This document shows positions 1 to 8,294 of a stretch of DNA of 27,741 nt, one piece after another. How positions within the stretch are numbered: position 1 is the stretch's first letter; the number at the start of each line of letters is the position of its first letter. This stretch comes from Gemmatimonadaceae bacterium (GTDB lineage: Bacteria > Gemmatimonadota > Gemmatimonadetes > Gemmatimonadales > Gemmatimonadaceae): assembly GCA_013820975.1 (NCBI GenBank), contig JACDHQ010000001.1, forward strand, positions 1 to 27,741. The letters run 5' to 3'. The notes under the pieces were generated by a model that was not told the origin of the DNA, made no database searches, and worked only from the letters and a program-made list of their open reading frames with translations. The position numbers and the translations under genes are program-made.

Positions 1-615
1 GCCTTCCTCTTTCCGGGACCCGGCTACGGCGGATCGTGCTTTCCCAAGGACGTGCAGGCGCTGGTGAGGACCGGCGAGTCCTTTGGCACACCGCTGAGGA
101 TCCTCGAGGCGGTGGAGCAGGTGAACGGGCAGCAAAAGATGCGCATGTTCGAGAAGCTCCAGGCGGCGCTCGGCGACTCGCTGACGGGCGCACGGGTGGC
201 AGTGTGGGGGCTCGCGTTCAAGCCCAACACCGACGACATGCGCGAAGCGCCGGCGTTGACGCTCATCGAGGCACTGCTGGGCGCAGGCGCCACGGTCGTG
301 GCGCACGATCCGGTGGCGATGGACGAGACGAGGCACATCCTCGGCGACCGCATCGCGTACGCCGAGACGGCATTTGCGGCGATCGAGGGCGCGGACGCGC
401 TGGCGATCGTGACCGACTGGAACGAGTACCGCCATCCCGAGTTCGAGCGGATGCGCAACCTGCTTCGGCAGCCGGTCGTCGTCGATGGCCGCAACCTGTA
501 CGATCCCGCGAAGATGGCTGCGCTGGGGCTGCGGTACTACTCGATCGGACGCTGCGATCCCGCGCCGTCCGGCCCTGCGGTCGTCGCGCCGCTCGAGGCG
601 GGGGCACGCCGCTGA
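1..615 (+). CDS. ugd: UDP-glucose 6-dehydrogenase, C-terminal part (5' truncated)
   Basis: This enzyme oxidises UDP-glucose to UDP-glucuronate with two NAD+, in the cytoplasm. The gene enters the window already open in frame 1, so the N-terminal NAD-binding domain is missing. The fragment (204 residues) begins just before the catalytic-cysteine motif GGSCFPKD (Cys at fragment residue 13). It continues through the central helix into the C-terminal UDP-binding domain, recognisable by GLAFKPNTDDMREAP and the closing VDGRNLYDP. The stop codon overlaps the ATG of the next gene by one base (TGATG), so the two are translationally coupled. Its product is the substrate of the UDP-glucuronate decarboxylase that follows. 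A related UDP-ManNAc dehydrogenase is the main alternative, but the downstream partner favours UDP-glucose. Confidence 0.93.
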   Translation, partial: AFLFPGPGYGGSCFPKDVQALVRTGESFGTPLRILEAVEQVNGQQKMRMFEKLQAALGDSLTGARVAVWGLAFKPNTDDMREAPALTLIEALLGAGATVVAHDPVAMDETRHILGDRIAYAETAFAAIEGADALAIVTDWNEYRHPEFERMRNLLRQPVVVDGRNLYDPAKMAALGLRYYSIGRCDPAPSGPAVVAPLEAGARR

Positions 616-1595
616 TGCGGGTGCTCATCACCGGCGCCGCCGGGTTCCTCGGCTCGCACCTCTGCGACCGCTTCCTCGCAGACGGCCACGACGTGGTCGG
701 GCTGGACAACTATGTGACCGGGAACGCCGCCAACCTGGCGCACCTTTCCGGCAATCGCGCGTTCTCCTTCATCGAGCACGACATTTCCGAGCCGCTGGCA
801 GTCGACGGGCCGCTCGAGGGAGTCCTGCACTTTGCCTCGCCGGCAAGCCCCGTCGACTACCTCGAGCTGCCGATCGAGACCCTCAAGGTGGGCGCGCACG
901 GGACGCTGAACTCGCTCGAGGCTGCGCGCAGCAACGGCGCTCGGTTCTTCATGGCGTCCACGTCGGAGGTCTACGGCGACCCGCACGAGCACCCGCAGCG
1001 CGAGACCTACTGGGGGCATGTGAACCCTGTGGGCCCGCGGTCGGTGTATGACGAGGCCAAGCGCTTCGCCGAGGCGATGACGATGGCATATCACACCCAC
1101 CACGGGGTGGATACGCGCATCGTGCGCATCTTCAATACGTACGGCCCGCGCATGCGTCCCAACGACGGGCGTGTGGTGACCAACTTCATCGTGCAGGCGC
1201 TCACGGGCGCGCCGATCACGGTGTACGGCGACGGCACGCAGACGCGCAGCTTCTGCTACGTGGACGACGAGGTGGAGGGGCTGTACCGGCTGTTCATGAA
1301 GGGCGATGCCAATCCCACCAACATCGGCAATCCGGTGGAATACACCGTCGGCCAGCTCGCGGAGCTCGTGCGCGAGCTCACGGGGTCGGATGCGCCGGTG
1401 GAATATCGCCCGCTGCCGACCGACGACCCGAAGCAGCGCCGCCCCGACATCACGCGCGCGCGCGAGATGCTCGGGTGGGAGCCGAAGGTGCACGTGCGGG
1501 AAGGGTTGGCACGGACAATCGAGTACTTCCGGGGACTCGCGGAGTCGGGCGTATTCCAGTCGCGCCCGCAGCGCGAGACCATCACTCCCGCGTAG
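615..1595 (+). CDS. uxs: UDP-glucuronate decarboxylase (UDP-xylose synthase), SDR family
   Basis: The protein (326 aa) converts UDP-glucuronate to UDP-xylose by oxidation at C4, decarboxylation and re-reduction with tightly bound NAD. It starts with the Rossmann motif TGAAGFLGSHL (residues 6-16). It keeps the active-site set Thr116-Ser117-Glu118 and Tyr145-x3-Lys149, and carries the UXS-type segments HFASPASPVDYL and RIFNTYGPRM. Length matches bacterial single-domain UXS. The ATG overlaps the stop of the UDP-glucose dehydrogenase gene by one base, and the pairing of the two enzymes supports the assignment. An in-frame reading exists further upstream, but it is the out-of-frame shadow of the dehydrogenase and is not part of this gene. 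The polymer may therefore contain xylose or a xylose-derived sugar. Confidence 0.93.
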   Translation: MRVLITGAAGFLGSHLCDRFLADGHDVVGLDNYVTGNAANLAHLSGNRAFSFIEHDISEPLAVDGPLEGVLHFASPASPVDYLELPIETLKVGAHGTLNSLEAARSNGARFFMASTSEVYGDPHEHPQRETYWGHVNPVGPRSVYDEAKRFAEAMTMAYHTHHGVDTRIVRIFNTYGPRMRPNDGRVVTNFIVQALTGAPITVYGDGTQTRSFCYVDDEVEGLYRLFMKGDANPTNIGNPVEYTVGQLAELVRELTGSDAPVEYRPLPTDDPKQRRPDITRAREMLGWEPKVHVREGLARTIEYFRGLAESGVFQSRPQRETITPA

Positions 1596-1607
1596 CCCCA
1601 GGCCCGC

Positions 1608-2558
1608 GTGTCACGCATCCTCATCACCGGCGGCGCCGGCTTCATCGGCTCGCACCTCGCGGACCGATACCTCGCGCTCGGCCACGAAGTCACCGTCATC
1701 GACAACCTCGCCAGCGGCAAGCGCGAGCAGGTGCCCGCCGGGGCGACGTTCGTCGAGACCGACGTCCGGAGCGAGGAGGCGGCGCGCCTGGTGCGCGAGG
1801 GCAGCTACGACATCGTCGCGCACCTCGCCGGCCAGATGGACGTGCGCGTGAGCGTGCGCGACCCGCAGTATGATGCGGCGGTCAACATCAGCGGCACCCT
1901 CAACCTGCTGGAGGCGGTGCGCGCACTGGACCCCGCCAGGCGCCCCCGGTTCATGTTCTCCTCGACCGGCGGAGTGCTCTATGGCGACTTCGTCACGCCG
2001 CCCAACGCGGAGCACGTTGCCAAGGACCCCGATTCGCCGTACGCCATCAGCAAGCTCACCGCCGAGACGTACATGGCGTACTACGGGCGGGTGCACGGCA
2101 TGGAGTGCGTGGCGCTGCGCTTCGGCAACGTGTACGGACCGCGGCAGGACCCGCACGGCGAGGCGGGAGTGATTGCGATCTTCTGCGGCCGGCTGCAGGC
2201 GAACGAGCCGTTCAGGATCTTCGGCGACGGCAGTCAGACGCGCGACTACATCTACGTGAGTGACGTCGTCGATGCCTTCGTCGTCGCATCGAGTGCGGCG
2301 CTGCCCCCGGTCGGCCGGCTCGACGCCCGTGCGTTCAATGTCGGCACGGGCGTGGAGCGTACGGTCGTGGACGTAGCCCGCGGCCTGCAGCGCGCGGCAG
2401 GCCGCGAGGTGCCGATCGAATTTGCGCCCGCCCGCCCCGGCGAGCCGCTCAAGTCCGGGCTCGATCCGGCGAAGGCAGCTGAGGTCCTCGGCTGGCGCGC
2501 GACCACCGCGCTGGATGAAGGACTCGCCGCCACCTGGCGGTGGATCACCGGCGCGTGA
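1608..2558 (+). CDS. NAD-dependent nucleotide-sugar epimerase, GalE-like
   Basis: An extended short-chain dehydrogenase of 316 aa. It has TGGAGFIGSHLADRY (residues 7-21), Ser118-Ser119-Thr120 and the catalytic Tyr145-x3-Lys149 pair. Downstream it has RFGNVYGPRQDPHGEAGV and the typical DGSQTRDYIYVSDVV segment of UDP-hexose 4-epimerases. Translation probably starts at the GTG at 1608, right at the Rossmann strand, 12 bases after the previous stop. GalE-type proteins interconvert UDP-Glc/UDP-Gal or the GlcNAc/GalNAc pair. Given its place behind UDP-GlcA and UDP-Xyl synthesis, a UDP-GlcA or UDP-Xyl 4-epimerase is also possible; sequence alone does not decide. It ends the plus-strand operon, followed by a 44-bp convergent gap in which no terminator was seen. 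Confidence 0.88.
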   Translation: MSRILITGGAGFIGSHLADRYLALGHEVTVIDNLASGKREQVPAGATFVETDVRSEEAARLVREGSYDIVAHLAGQMDVRVSVRDPQYDAAVNISGTLNLLEAVRALDPARRPRFMFSSTGGVLYGDFVTPPNAEHVAKDPDSPYAISKLTAETYMAYYGRVHGMECVALRFGNVYGPRQDPHGEAGVIAIFCGRLQANEPFRIFGDGSQTRDYIYVSDVVDAFVVASSAALPPVGRLDARAFNVGTGVERTVVDVARGLQRAAGREVPIEFAPARPGEPLKSGLDPAKAAEVLGWRATTALDEGLAATWRWITGA

Positions 2559-2602
2559 TCGCGCAGCGGCGGCTTCCCTTGTCGTGCTACGAAGACGCTC
2601 TC

Positions 2603-4132
2603 TCACCAGGGCGTGCGCGCCTTGCGCACCAGGTTCGCGGCCATCGTCCGGATCGCTCCCGCCCTGGTATCGATGGCCACAAGACCGACCAGGCCGACCG
2701 CTCCGAAGGTGCCGCCGATCATCGCCGCCGCAATCCAGTCCGCGATCCGAACGGAGTGTCCGACCGCTACCGCGAGCACGAGAAAGCTGATGCGAGCCGC
2801 CCATACCCTGACATCGACGCGATCATCCTCTGTCGCGAAGGGTCTCAGTCTCGAGATCGACCACCGATACGCGAGCACCCCGAACACCGATGCAGTCACG
2901 AGGGACGCCAGCGGAATGCCAGGCACGCCGATGACGCTCACCAGCCAGACCATCAACCCGATGCGGACGACCGCTTCGACGGCCGACGCGATGGAACCCT
3001 CGGCCACCGCGCCGGTTGCCCGGTACAGGTAGTTGGTGAGAAACGCGCCTCCGCCGACCACCGAGGATAGCGCGAGCAGCAGGGTCAGCTGCGTGCCGCC
3101 GTACAGGCCCGGCCCAACCCACGCAGCGACGAAGCTCGCGTTCATGGCGATGTAAGCGCCGGCAAGTGCCACGGCAAAGGACGTGCGGATGGACACGACT
3201 TCGTTGTAGACCGCAATGGAATTCGCACGCTGTTCCGATGTGACGAGATGCGCAAAGCTGCCGTACGTCCCGTAGGCGATTGCGTCTGCCACGGCGCGCC
3301 CGACGTCCGACGCGCGCCGCGTGGCGAGATACCCGGTGGCCAGGGCGGGATCGAGCATGAACCCGATGATCGCGAACTCGCTCTGATTCATGGCAGCGTA
3401 GCTCAGCCCGCCCAGGGCGGTGACCGGCATGAGGCGTGACGTCTCGCGCATCACTGCCGCGTCAAAACGGAATCCGCGGAACATCGCCGGGGTCATGCTG
3501 CTGAACAGAAAGTACGCCGACCCGACGATCAGCACCGTGCTGCGGGCCAGCATACCCCACGCGATGCTCGGAAGCCCGAATCCGTGCAGCAGCATGACGA
3601 GGGTCACGACGAAGCCAACCGGGGAGCTCAGGGCCATGAGCAGACCCATGAATGCCGTGCGCTGCGTGCCTCGCGCGAACCCGACAGCCACGTACTGCAT
3701 GATGATCCCCGCAGTGGCGATCGCCGCGATCTGAAACGTCAGCTCGAACGAGGCGGCCTGCTCGGCAGGCACCTTGAACCATTGGGGCAGCCGCGGGGCG
3801 ACGGCGTACGAGGCCCACACCACGAACGCCGCCACGGCCCCAAGCGAGATGACGCCGCTGAACAGCCAGCGGCCGATGTCGACTTCGTCTCCGCGGCCGT
3901 GGGCTGCACCGATTCGCTGCGTGAGAATGCCGGGCAGTCCGAGGTCGACGGCCTGGATCCAGGCAAGGACGTCGCCGGACGAAAGCCAGCTGCCGTACAG
4001 CCCCTTGCCGAGATACCGAATGAAGTACGGCAGGAGAATGATTGACTGCAGCGCGCCGAGCCCGATGTTGGCGGCGTTCGTGGCGAAGGTCGTCGCAGCA
4101 GCGGCCCGCCGACTGGGAGGGGGGGAACTCAC
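2603..4132 (-). CDS. wzx: Wzx-type polysaccharide flippase (MATE/MOP superfamily)
   Basis: An integral inner-membrane protein of 509 aa with about 12-14 hydrophobic helices spread over its whole length. It opens with the usual amphipathic start and a first helix (TNAANIGLGALQSIILLPYF), followed by RYLGKGLYGSWLSSGDVLAW, a layout typical of O-antigen and polysaccharide transporters. Its expected job is to flip undecaprenyl-diphosphate-linked repeat units to the periplasm. The start is a GTG; the only nearby ATG, at 4152, reads into a stop after seven codons. The ribosome-binding site is weak. The gene converges on the GalE-like gene and follows the Wzz gene on the same strand by 88 bases. Flippases diverge strongly, so substrate cannot be read from the sequence. 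Confidence 0.88.
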   Translation of the reverse strand: MSSPPPSRRAAAATTFATNAANIGLGALQSIILLPYFIRYLGKGLYGSWLSSGDVLAWIQAVDLGLPGILTQRIGAAHGRGDEVDIGRWLFSGVISLGAVAAFVVWASYAVAPRLPQWFKVPAEQAASFELTFQIAAIATAGIIMQYVAVGFARGTQRTAFMGLLMALSSPVGFVVTLVMLLHGFGLPSIAWGMLARSTVLIVGSAYFLFSSMTPAMFRGFRFDAAVMRETSRLMPVTALGGLSYAAMNQSEFAIIGFMLDPALATGYLATRRASDVGRAVADAIAYGTYGSFAHLVTSEQRANSIAVYNEVVSIRTSFAVALAGAYIAMNASFVAAWVGPGLYGGTQLTLLLALSSVVGGGAFLTNYLYRATGAVAEGSIASAVEAVVRIGLMVWLVSVIGVPGIPLASLVTASVFGVLAYRWSISRLRPFATEDDRVDVRVWAARISFLVLAVAVGHSVRIADWIAAAMIGGTFGAVGLVGLVAIDTRAGAIRTMAANLVRKARTPW

Positions 4133-4220
4133 CCGGCAGCAGTATTACGCATGACCGTCGCCGTAGCGGAGGAGCGACAGCACGTTGATCACCGGGCCGG
4201 GCATGACAAGATGCGAGCCT

Positions 4221-5231
4221 TTAGGGACTTGCGTGCTGCGCGCGACGAAAGCCTGCGTCCCTGACAAGCGCCGCCACGAGGCCCGCACTCCCGCCCAGGA
4301 TCATCGAGACAATTCCCCAGATCGCCAGTCCGCGCGGATCCGGCCTGACGGGAGTACGCGGCGGATCGACAACCGAGATGAGCGGCGTGTCGCGCACTTC
4401 GTCGATCTTTGCCTGTTCGGATGCAAGCACGAGCTGGGTATACGCCTGCTGGCGGAGCGCCACCTCACGCTGCAACTGGTTCTCCCGGTACTCGAGCGTC
4501 GCCGCTCCGCGCCACTGTCTGTTCTGGTCGAGAAAGTCTCGGAGGCGGTTCTCGGCGGACTGCAAGGCGACCGCCGCCTCCTGGGCCTGCGCCTGGACGA
4601 ACCGGCGCTCCGACGTAGCCTGCGACCGACGCCGCTGCAGGTTGTAGCGGTCGATCAGACCAAGCGTCGCCACAGCCAGCGCATTTGACAATGCAGCCTC
4701 CTCGCTCACGACGCTGAGCCGGACGACGCCGGTTTTTGCCACCGCGGTCGCGGAAACCATCTTCGCCAGCTCGCGCCGCCCGTTGTCAGCTCTGGTAGCA
4801 GGGGGACCCGAAGGAATCTCGAGTGCATCCGTGACCGCGAGCTCCCCCCGACCGGGCAGAGAGATTTGCGTGCCTGACAGCTCGAGCAGAATCCCATCAC
4901 TCGTGATGAGATCTGCGTAGAAGGGGGGTGACTGCGTGGCGTCCGCCCCGGGAGCAGTGATGCCGAACTGCGCGGCAAGCCCGCTCAGATTGGCTGACGC
5001 GGATCGCCCCGTCTGAGGAGCAAAGGTGCTGCGAACGGTATACGTCCTGGGTTGGGCGAGCTTGTACGCCACCAGTGACACGACGACGAGCCCGCCGACG
5101 ACGAGGGCCGTGGAAAGCTGGCGGCGCACGCTGACATAGAGCTCATGAAGCGACGTCTCGCCATCCGGCCCTATCCATGGGAAGGGGGATTGCCGGTGTT
5201 CTCCCGGACGGTCGGGCGATGTGTATTGCAA
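4221..5231 (-). CDS. wzz: Wzz-family chain-length determinant protein
   Basis: The protein has the PCP fold layout: a short N-terminal stretch (GETSLHELYVSVRRQLS), a first transmembrane helix (about residues 40-58), a long periplasmic part rich in coiled-coil-like Gln/Glu/Arg segments, then a proline-rich VVDPPRTPVRPDPRG. A second transmembrane helix and a short basic tail close it. There is no C-terminal tyrosine-kinase domain. It should set the modal length of the polymer made by the Wzy protein. The start is uncertain: no ATG lies in frame near the N-terminus. I chose the TTG at 5231 (336 aa) because the reading further upstream, to a TTG at 5402, is Pro/Gly/Ser-rich repetitive sequence and looks non-coding. 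Confidence in the family is high, in the exact start low. Confidence 0.82.
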   Translation of the reverse strand: MQYTSPDRPGEHRQSPFPWIGPDGETSLHELYVSVRRQLSTALVVGGLVVVSLVAYKLAQPRTYTVRSTFAPQTGRSASANLSGLAAQFGITAPGADATQSPPFYADLITSDGILLELSGTQISLPGRGELAVTDALEIPSGPPATRADNGRRELAKMVSATAVAKTGVVRLSVVSEEAALSNALAVATLGLIDRYNLQRRRSQATSERRFVQAQAQEAAVALQSAENRLRDFLDQNRQWRGAATLEYRENQLQREVALRQQAYTQLVLASEQAKIDEVRDTPLISVVDPPRTPVRPDPRGLAIWGIVSMILGGSAGLVAALVRDAGFRRAQHASP

Positions 5232-5707
5232 GGTGCCGAGTCGGAATTGGAGTCGAAATGCGGTTGGACTTCTACTATTTAATGGCTGGCCGGAGCTTTG
5301 AGAGGGTTCCGAATGCGGGGTGGGTCCGGATCCGGGGGTGGGTCCGGTCCGCAACGAGCTTTGCAGGGCGCAGATCCGGTCGGGGCAATGCCCCGACCTC
5401 AACCGGATTGCGAATTCACGCGGATTCGCTCCGCGTGGTACGGCGAGTTCCGTGACTTGCGGGAGCCGGCAGCATCAAGGTCTTCTTTTTCGGCGCTGCA
5501 TGATTCCGTCAAGGTGGTTCCGGCGTTCTGTTGCGTCGTTGCGTCGTTGTCAAGGACACCGTTCCCGCTTCCATGGCGCACGGAGCCGCCCCTGCTACGG
5601 AGCGATCCGCCAGATCGGGCTCGTTGCGCCATGCCACTCCCGCGCACCAGTCACACCCGGTAACCCGCCACAATTCGCGTCCCCTGCAGTTCCAAACGCC
5701 GCCAGAT
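5232..5707. other. Gene-free gap of 476 bp between wzz and wzy
   Basis: No convincing gene was found on either strand. Short open frames here show no family motifs and have the amino-acid make-up of random GC-rich reading. The stretch holds G-rich GGGTCCGG-type repeats around 5320-5350 and a perfect hairpin at 5378-5398. An AT-rich island at about 5268-5284 is the only place that looks at all promoter-like for the minus-strand wzz gene, with no clear -35. The gap is long for such a compact locus, so it may mark an old rearrangement junction or hold wzz regulatory sequence. Confidence 0.6.
5378..5398. repeat. Perfect inverted repeat (9-bp arms, 3-nt loop)
   Basis: The arms GGTCGGGGC and GCCCCGACC are exact reverse complements around the loop AAT. 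Flanking ATCCGG on the left and CCGGAT on the right, a few bases further out, could extend the pairing. No T-run follows on either strand, so a standard intrinsic terminator is unlikely. It lies in the wzz-wzy gap on the wzz upstream side. It could be an RNA hairpin, a protein-binding site or one copy of a dispersed palindromic element. Confidence 0.7.
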
Positions 5708-6994
5708 TCACCCGGCCACGTTCAGCTGGCGCTTGCGCCGCCACCACCAGACGATCATGAGAATATAGAATCCGGTAAACCCCTCCGGGTTCGAGAGCAC
5801 CGAAGCATTTGCCGAAAAGTATGCAAAAATGATGATCGTGAATGCGAATACCGGTACAGCGAGCAGGTTGCCGGCTCCTATCATGTCCACCCAGACAACG
5901 GCGAGCAGGCGCGCAAGCAGGAATACCACGAGCAACGCGCCCGGGAATCCGACGTCCGACGCAAACCACGGATAGATGGAGTGCCAGAACGCCAATCGCC
6001 CAAAGCCGTCCTCGGTCTCGAGGCGACCCGGGTAGCTCTGCTCGGCGGCCCGATCCGACCCTCCAACTCGCTTGGCCACGTTATGGAGGAGCATCGAGTG
6101 TCCCATTCCATAGGTGGGGACGAACGGCTTGTCGAGAGCAAGCCCTAGCCCGTAATAACCCTGCGTCGCGTAGATCGAAAGTCCGCGCGCCGCGCCCTGC
6201 GCGCCCGGCGACAACGATCGCATGATCGGGCCATCCATGTTGGCATAGATGCCGGCGGGGCCGAAGTACTGCGGAACTTCGATCGAGCCCTGGCGTTGCG
6301 ACTGGCCGTATGTAAAGAAGGCCACAAATCCGAGGATGAGCGCGCCGAACGTCGCCCCACCTGCCACGAAGTGGCGGGCGCGGAGCCTGAGCTTGCCCGC
6401 GGCAACTCGCGCTGCGATCAGCCAGGGGAGCATTATGAGGAGATCGGCCAGCCCCTTGTTGGTGCCGGTCATGAGCCAGATCGTGAGGTTCAGAACAGTC
6501 GCGCCAACCACGAGGGACTTCATGCTGCCCGACAACCGCTCCCAGAAGTAGACTCCAGCGGGTAACAGAAACACCAGGATTGGGCCCAGGAACAACCGCA
6601 CGATCTCGGTCGCTGTCTTCCCCGGCGATGACGCTTCCGCAACCCCGTAATACGCCAGGGCAGGGTTTCGGATGGCGTCGATGAGGGTGAGCTCCGAGCC
6701 GGTCTTGAAGAAGACGGTGGGTCCGATCAGCAGCAAGTTGAAGACGATGCTGAGCCCGATGATGCGTCTGGGGTCGATCGCGCCGCGATCGGGGCGCGCA
6801 GGCTTGAACGCGCCGCTCAGGTAGCCCAGCGCCACGGCGATGTGCGCCAGGATCAGAAATCCGTAGAGACGGACGGGGTTCCGGACCGGCCAGGGCCACG
6901 GACCCCATGCGAAGAGCGCCACGACGCCGTTCAGGTACAACTGCACCGCGATGAGCGGAAAGAGACGCGCGAAGGTGCCTGGTGCCCGACTCAT
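5708..6994 (-). CDS. wzy: Wzy-like polysaccharide repeat-unit polymerase
   Basis: A 428-aa integral membrane protein with about ten or more hydrophobic helices and a larger hydrophilic loop in the second half (roughly residues 225-345). The loop contains YGQSQRQGSIEVP and the GYYGLGLALDKPFVPTYGMG segment. This layout and the neighbourhood (wzx and wzz on the same strand) point to the O-antigen polymerase family, which joins flipped repeat units in the periplasm. The GYYGLGLAL...YGMGHS portion resembles what is seen in many proteins annotated as oligosaccharide repeat-unit polymerase. Start is the ATG at 6994, about 250 bp from the divergent epimerase gene. Polymerases are poorly conserved, so the call rests on topology and context. 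A ligase is the main alternative. Confidence 0.78.
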   Translation of the reverse strand: MSRAPGTFARLFPLIAVQLYLNGVVALFAWGPWPWPVRNPVRLYGFLILAHIAVALGYLSGAFKPARPDRGAIDPRRIIGLSIVFNLLLIGPTVFFKTGSELTLIDAIRNPALAYYGVAEASSPGKTATEIVRLFLGPILVFLLPAGVYFWERLSGSMKSLVVGATVLNLTIWLMTGTNKGLADLLIMLPWLIAARVAAGKLRLRARHFVAGGATFGALILGFVAFFTYGQSQRQGSIEVPQYFGPAGIYANMDGPIMRSLSPGAQGAARGLSIYATQGYYGLGLALDKPFVPTYGMGHSMLLHNVAKRVGGSDRAAEQSYPGRLETEDGFGRLAFWHSIYPWFASDVGFPGALLVVFLLARLLAVVWVDMIGAGNLLAVPVFAFTIIIFAYFSANASVLSNPEGFTGFYILMIVWWWRRKRQLNVAG

Positions 6995-7139
6995 CAGTGG
7001 TTCTGGATTGCTCCTCGAGGCCTCGCGCGGGGCGAGAGATTTGCTTTGCTGTGGCTACCTTCCGGCGTCCACGGCCCCATTTGGCAAGATCGTCGTACTG
7101 CAGGTGGAGTCAAGGCCGGAGCTCTCGGCACTGTTCCAT

Positions 7140-7168
7140 TTGACACCCGTTCGTCCAGAAGCTACACT
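7140..7168 (+). promoter_or_regulatory. Predicted sigma70-type promoter for the epimerase-GT4-GT4 operon
   Basis: A perfect -35 hexamer TTGACA (7140-7145) is followed after exactly 17 bp by TACACT (7163-7168, 4 of 6 matches to TATAAT). Transcription would start near 7175, giving a leader of about 67 nt before the ATG at 7242. This is the clearest promoter in the window. It lies in the 247-bp divergent gap between the polymerase gene and the plus-strand operon. Confidence 0.6.
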
Positions 7169-7171
7169 CCG

Positions 7172-7198
7172 CGAGATACGTGTTCGTCGCGTATCTCG
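7172..7198. promoter_or_regulatory. Inverted repeat at the predicted transcription start (operator or leader hairpin)
   Basis: CGAGATACG (7172-7180) and CGTATCTCG (7190-7198) are perfect 9-bp arms separated by nine bases. The element begins four bases after the predicted -10 box and covers the expected +1. That position suits a repressor operator. It could also act as a hairpin at the 5' end of the mRNA. The arms differ from the palindrome in front of the acyl-operon regulator, so the same protein need not bind both. Confidence 0.55.
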
Positions 7199-7241
7199 AT
7201 GACACGTAACCACTTAGCGGCTCCGCCCCCGACATCCATTC

Positions 7242-8294
7242 ATGAAACGCATTCTGATTACAGGGAGTTCCGGACTCATCGGTTCTGAGGTCTGCTCGTA
7301 TTTCGACTCCAAGGGCTGGGATGTCCACGGGATCGACAACAACCAGCGCGCGGTCTTTTTCGGCCCCTCCGGCGACACCCGTTTCAACCAGGAGCGTCTG
7401 GTCACCGAGCTCAAATCGTTCCACCATCATGAAATCGACATCCGGAACCGTGAGGGGGTTGCCGCGCTGATCGGGGAGCTTCGCCCCGATGCAATAGTCC
7501 ACGCCGCCGCGCAACCTTCGCACGATCGGGCCGCCGCAATCCCCTTTGACGACTTCGATACGAACGCAACCGGCACACTCAATCTCCTCGAGGCTGCCCG
7601 GCAGCACTGTCCGGAGTCGCCGTTCGCCCACATGTCGACCAACAAGGTCTACGGTGATGCTCCGAACCTGATCGAACTGTCAGAGCAGGAAACGCGCTGG
7701 GATTACGCCGATGCGCGATATGCCGATGGCATACCGGAGACGTTCACCATCGACCAGTCGAAGCATTCGCTGTTTGGCGCGTCGAAACTCGCCGGAGACG
7801 TGATGGTGCAGGAGTACGGCCGCTACTTCGGCATGCCGACCACATGCCTTCGCGGCGGTTGTCTGACCGGCCCCAACCATGCCGGTGTCGAGCTGCACGG
7901 CTTTCTCAGTTACCTCGTTCGCTGCAATCTGGAGAATCGGGAGTACACGATTTTCGGCTACAAGGGCAAGCAGGTGCGCGACAACATCCATTCGCTCGAC
8001 GTTGCCCGTTTCGTCGAATCCTTCATCGCCGCGCCGCGCATCGCCGAGGTCTACAACATTGGCGGCGGAAAGCCGAATAGCTGCAGTATTCTCGAGGCAT
8101 TCGGGCTGGTGGAGGAGTTCTCCGGCGTCCCGATGAAGTACACCTACTCGGGAAAAAACCGCGAAGGCGATCACATCTGCTACTACAGTGACCTGAGCAA
8201 GATGCGCGAGCACTACCCCGAATGGGACATCTCGGTATCGTTGCCCGAGACGATCCGCCAGATCGTGGAGAGCTGGCAGCATCGCCTGACGTGA
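7242..8294 (+). CDS. CDP-paratose 2-epimerase-like NAD-dependent sugar epimerase
   Basis: An extended SDR of 350 aa resembling CDP-paratose/tyvelose 2-epimerase (TyvE, RfbE). It has TGSSGLIGSEV (residues 7-17), the FGPSGDTRFN segment (40-49), AAAQPSHDRA (88-97) and MSTNKVYGD (131-139). It also has GGCLTGPNHAGVELHGF and a KQVRDNIHSLDVARF segment. The position usually held by the catalytic Tyr of YxxxK is Phe178 (HSLFGASK), with Lys182 kept. From memory this substitution recurs in a subfamily of such proteins, so it may be a family trait rather than damage. A C2 epimerisation of a nucleotide-linked sugar is likely; the true substrate is unknown. It heads a three-gene operon whose next gene starts in a GTGA overlap with its stop. 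The minus-strand CDP-dideoxyhexose operon elsewhere in the locus could supply a CDP substrate. Confidence 0.85.
   Translation: MKRILITGSSGLIGSEVCSYFDSKGWDVHGIDNNQRAVFFGPSGDTRFNQERLVTELKSFHHHEIDIRNREGVAALIGELRPDAIVHAAAQPSHDRAAAIPFDDFDTNATGTLNLLEAARQHCPESPFAHMSTNKVYGDAPNLIELSEQETRWDYADARYADGIPETFTIDQSKHSLFGASKLAGDVMVQEYGRYFGMPTTCLRGGCLTGPNHAGVELHGFLSYLVRCNLENREYTIFGYKGKQVRDNIHSLDVARFVESFIAAPRIAEVYNIGGGKPNSCSILEAFGLVEEFSGVPMKYTYSGKNREGDHICYYSDLSKMREHYPEWDISVSLPETIRQIVESWQHRLT

Noticed and set aside
36..614. Extension of the UXS gene upstream to position 36
   Set aside because: This part is the out-of-frame shadow of the UDP-glucose dehydrogenase gene. The Rossmann start and the TGATG overlap fix the start at 615.
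5232..5402. Upstream extension of the wzz gene to a TTG at 5402 (393 aa)
   Set aside because: The added 57 residues are repetitive Gly-Pro-Thr-Pro-Ser text that crosses the hairpin at 5378-5398. Wzz homology begins just before the first membrane helix.
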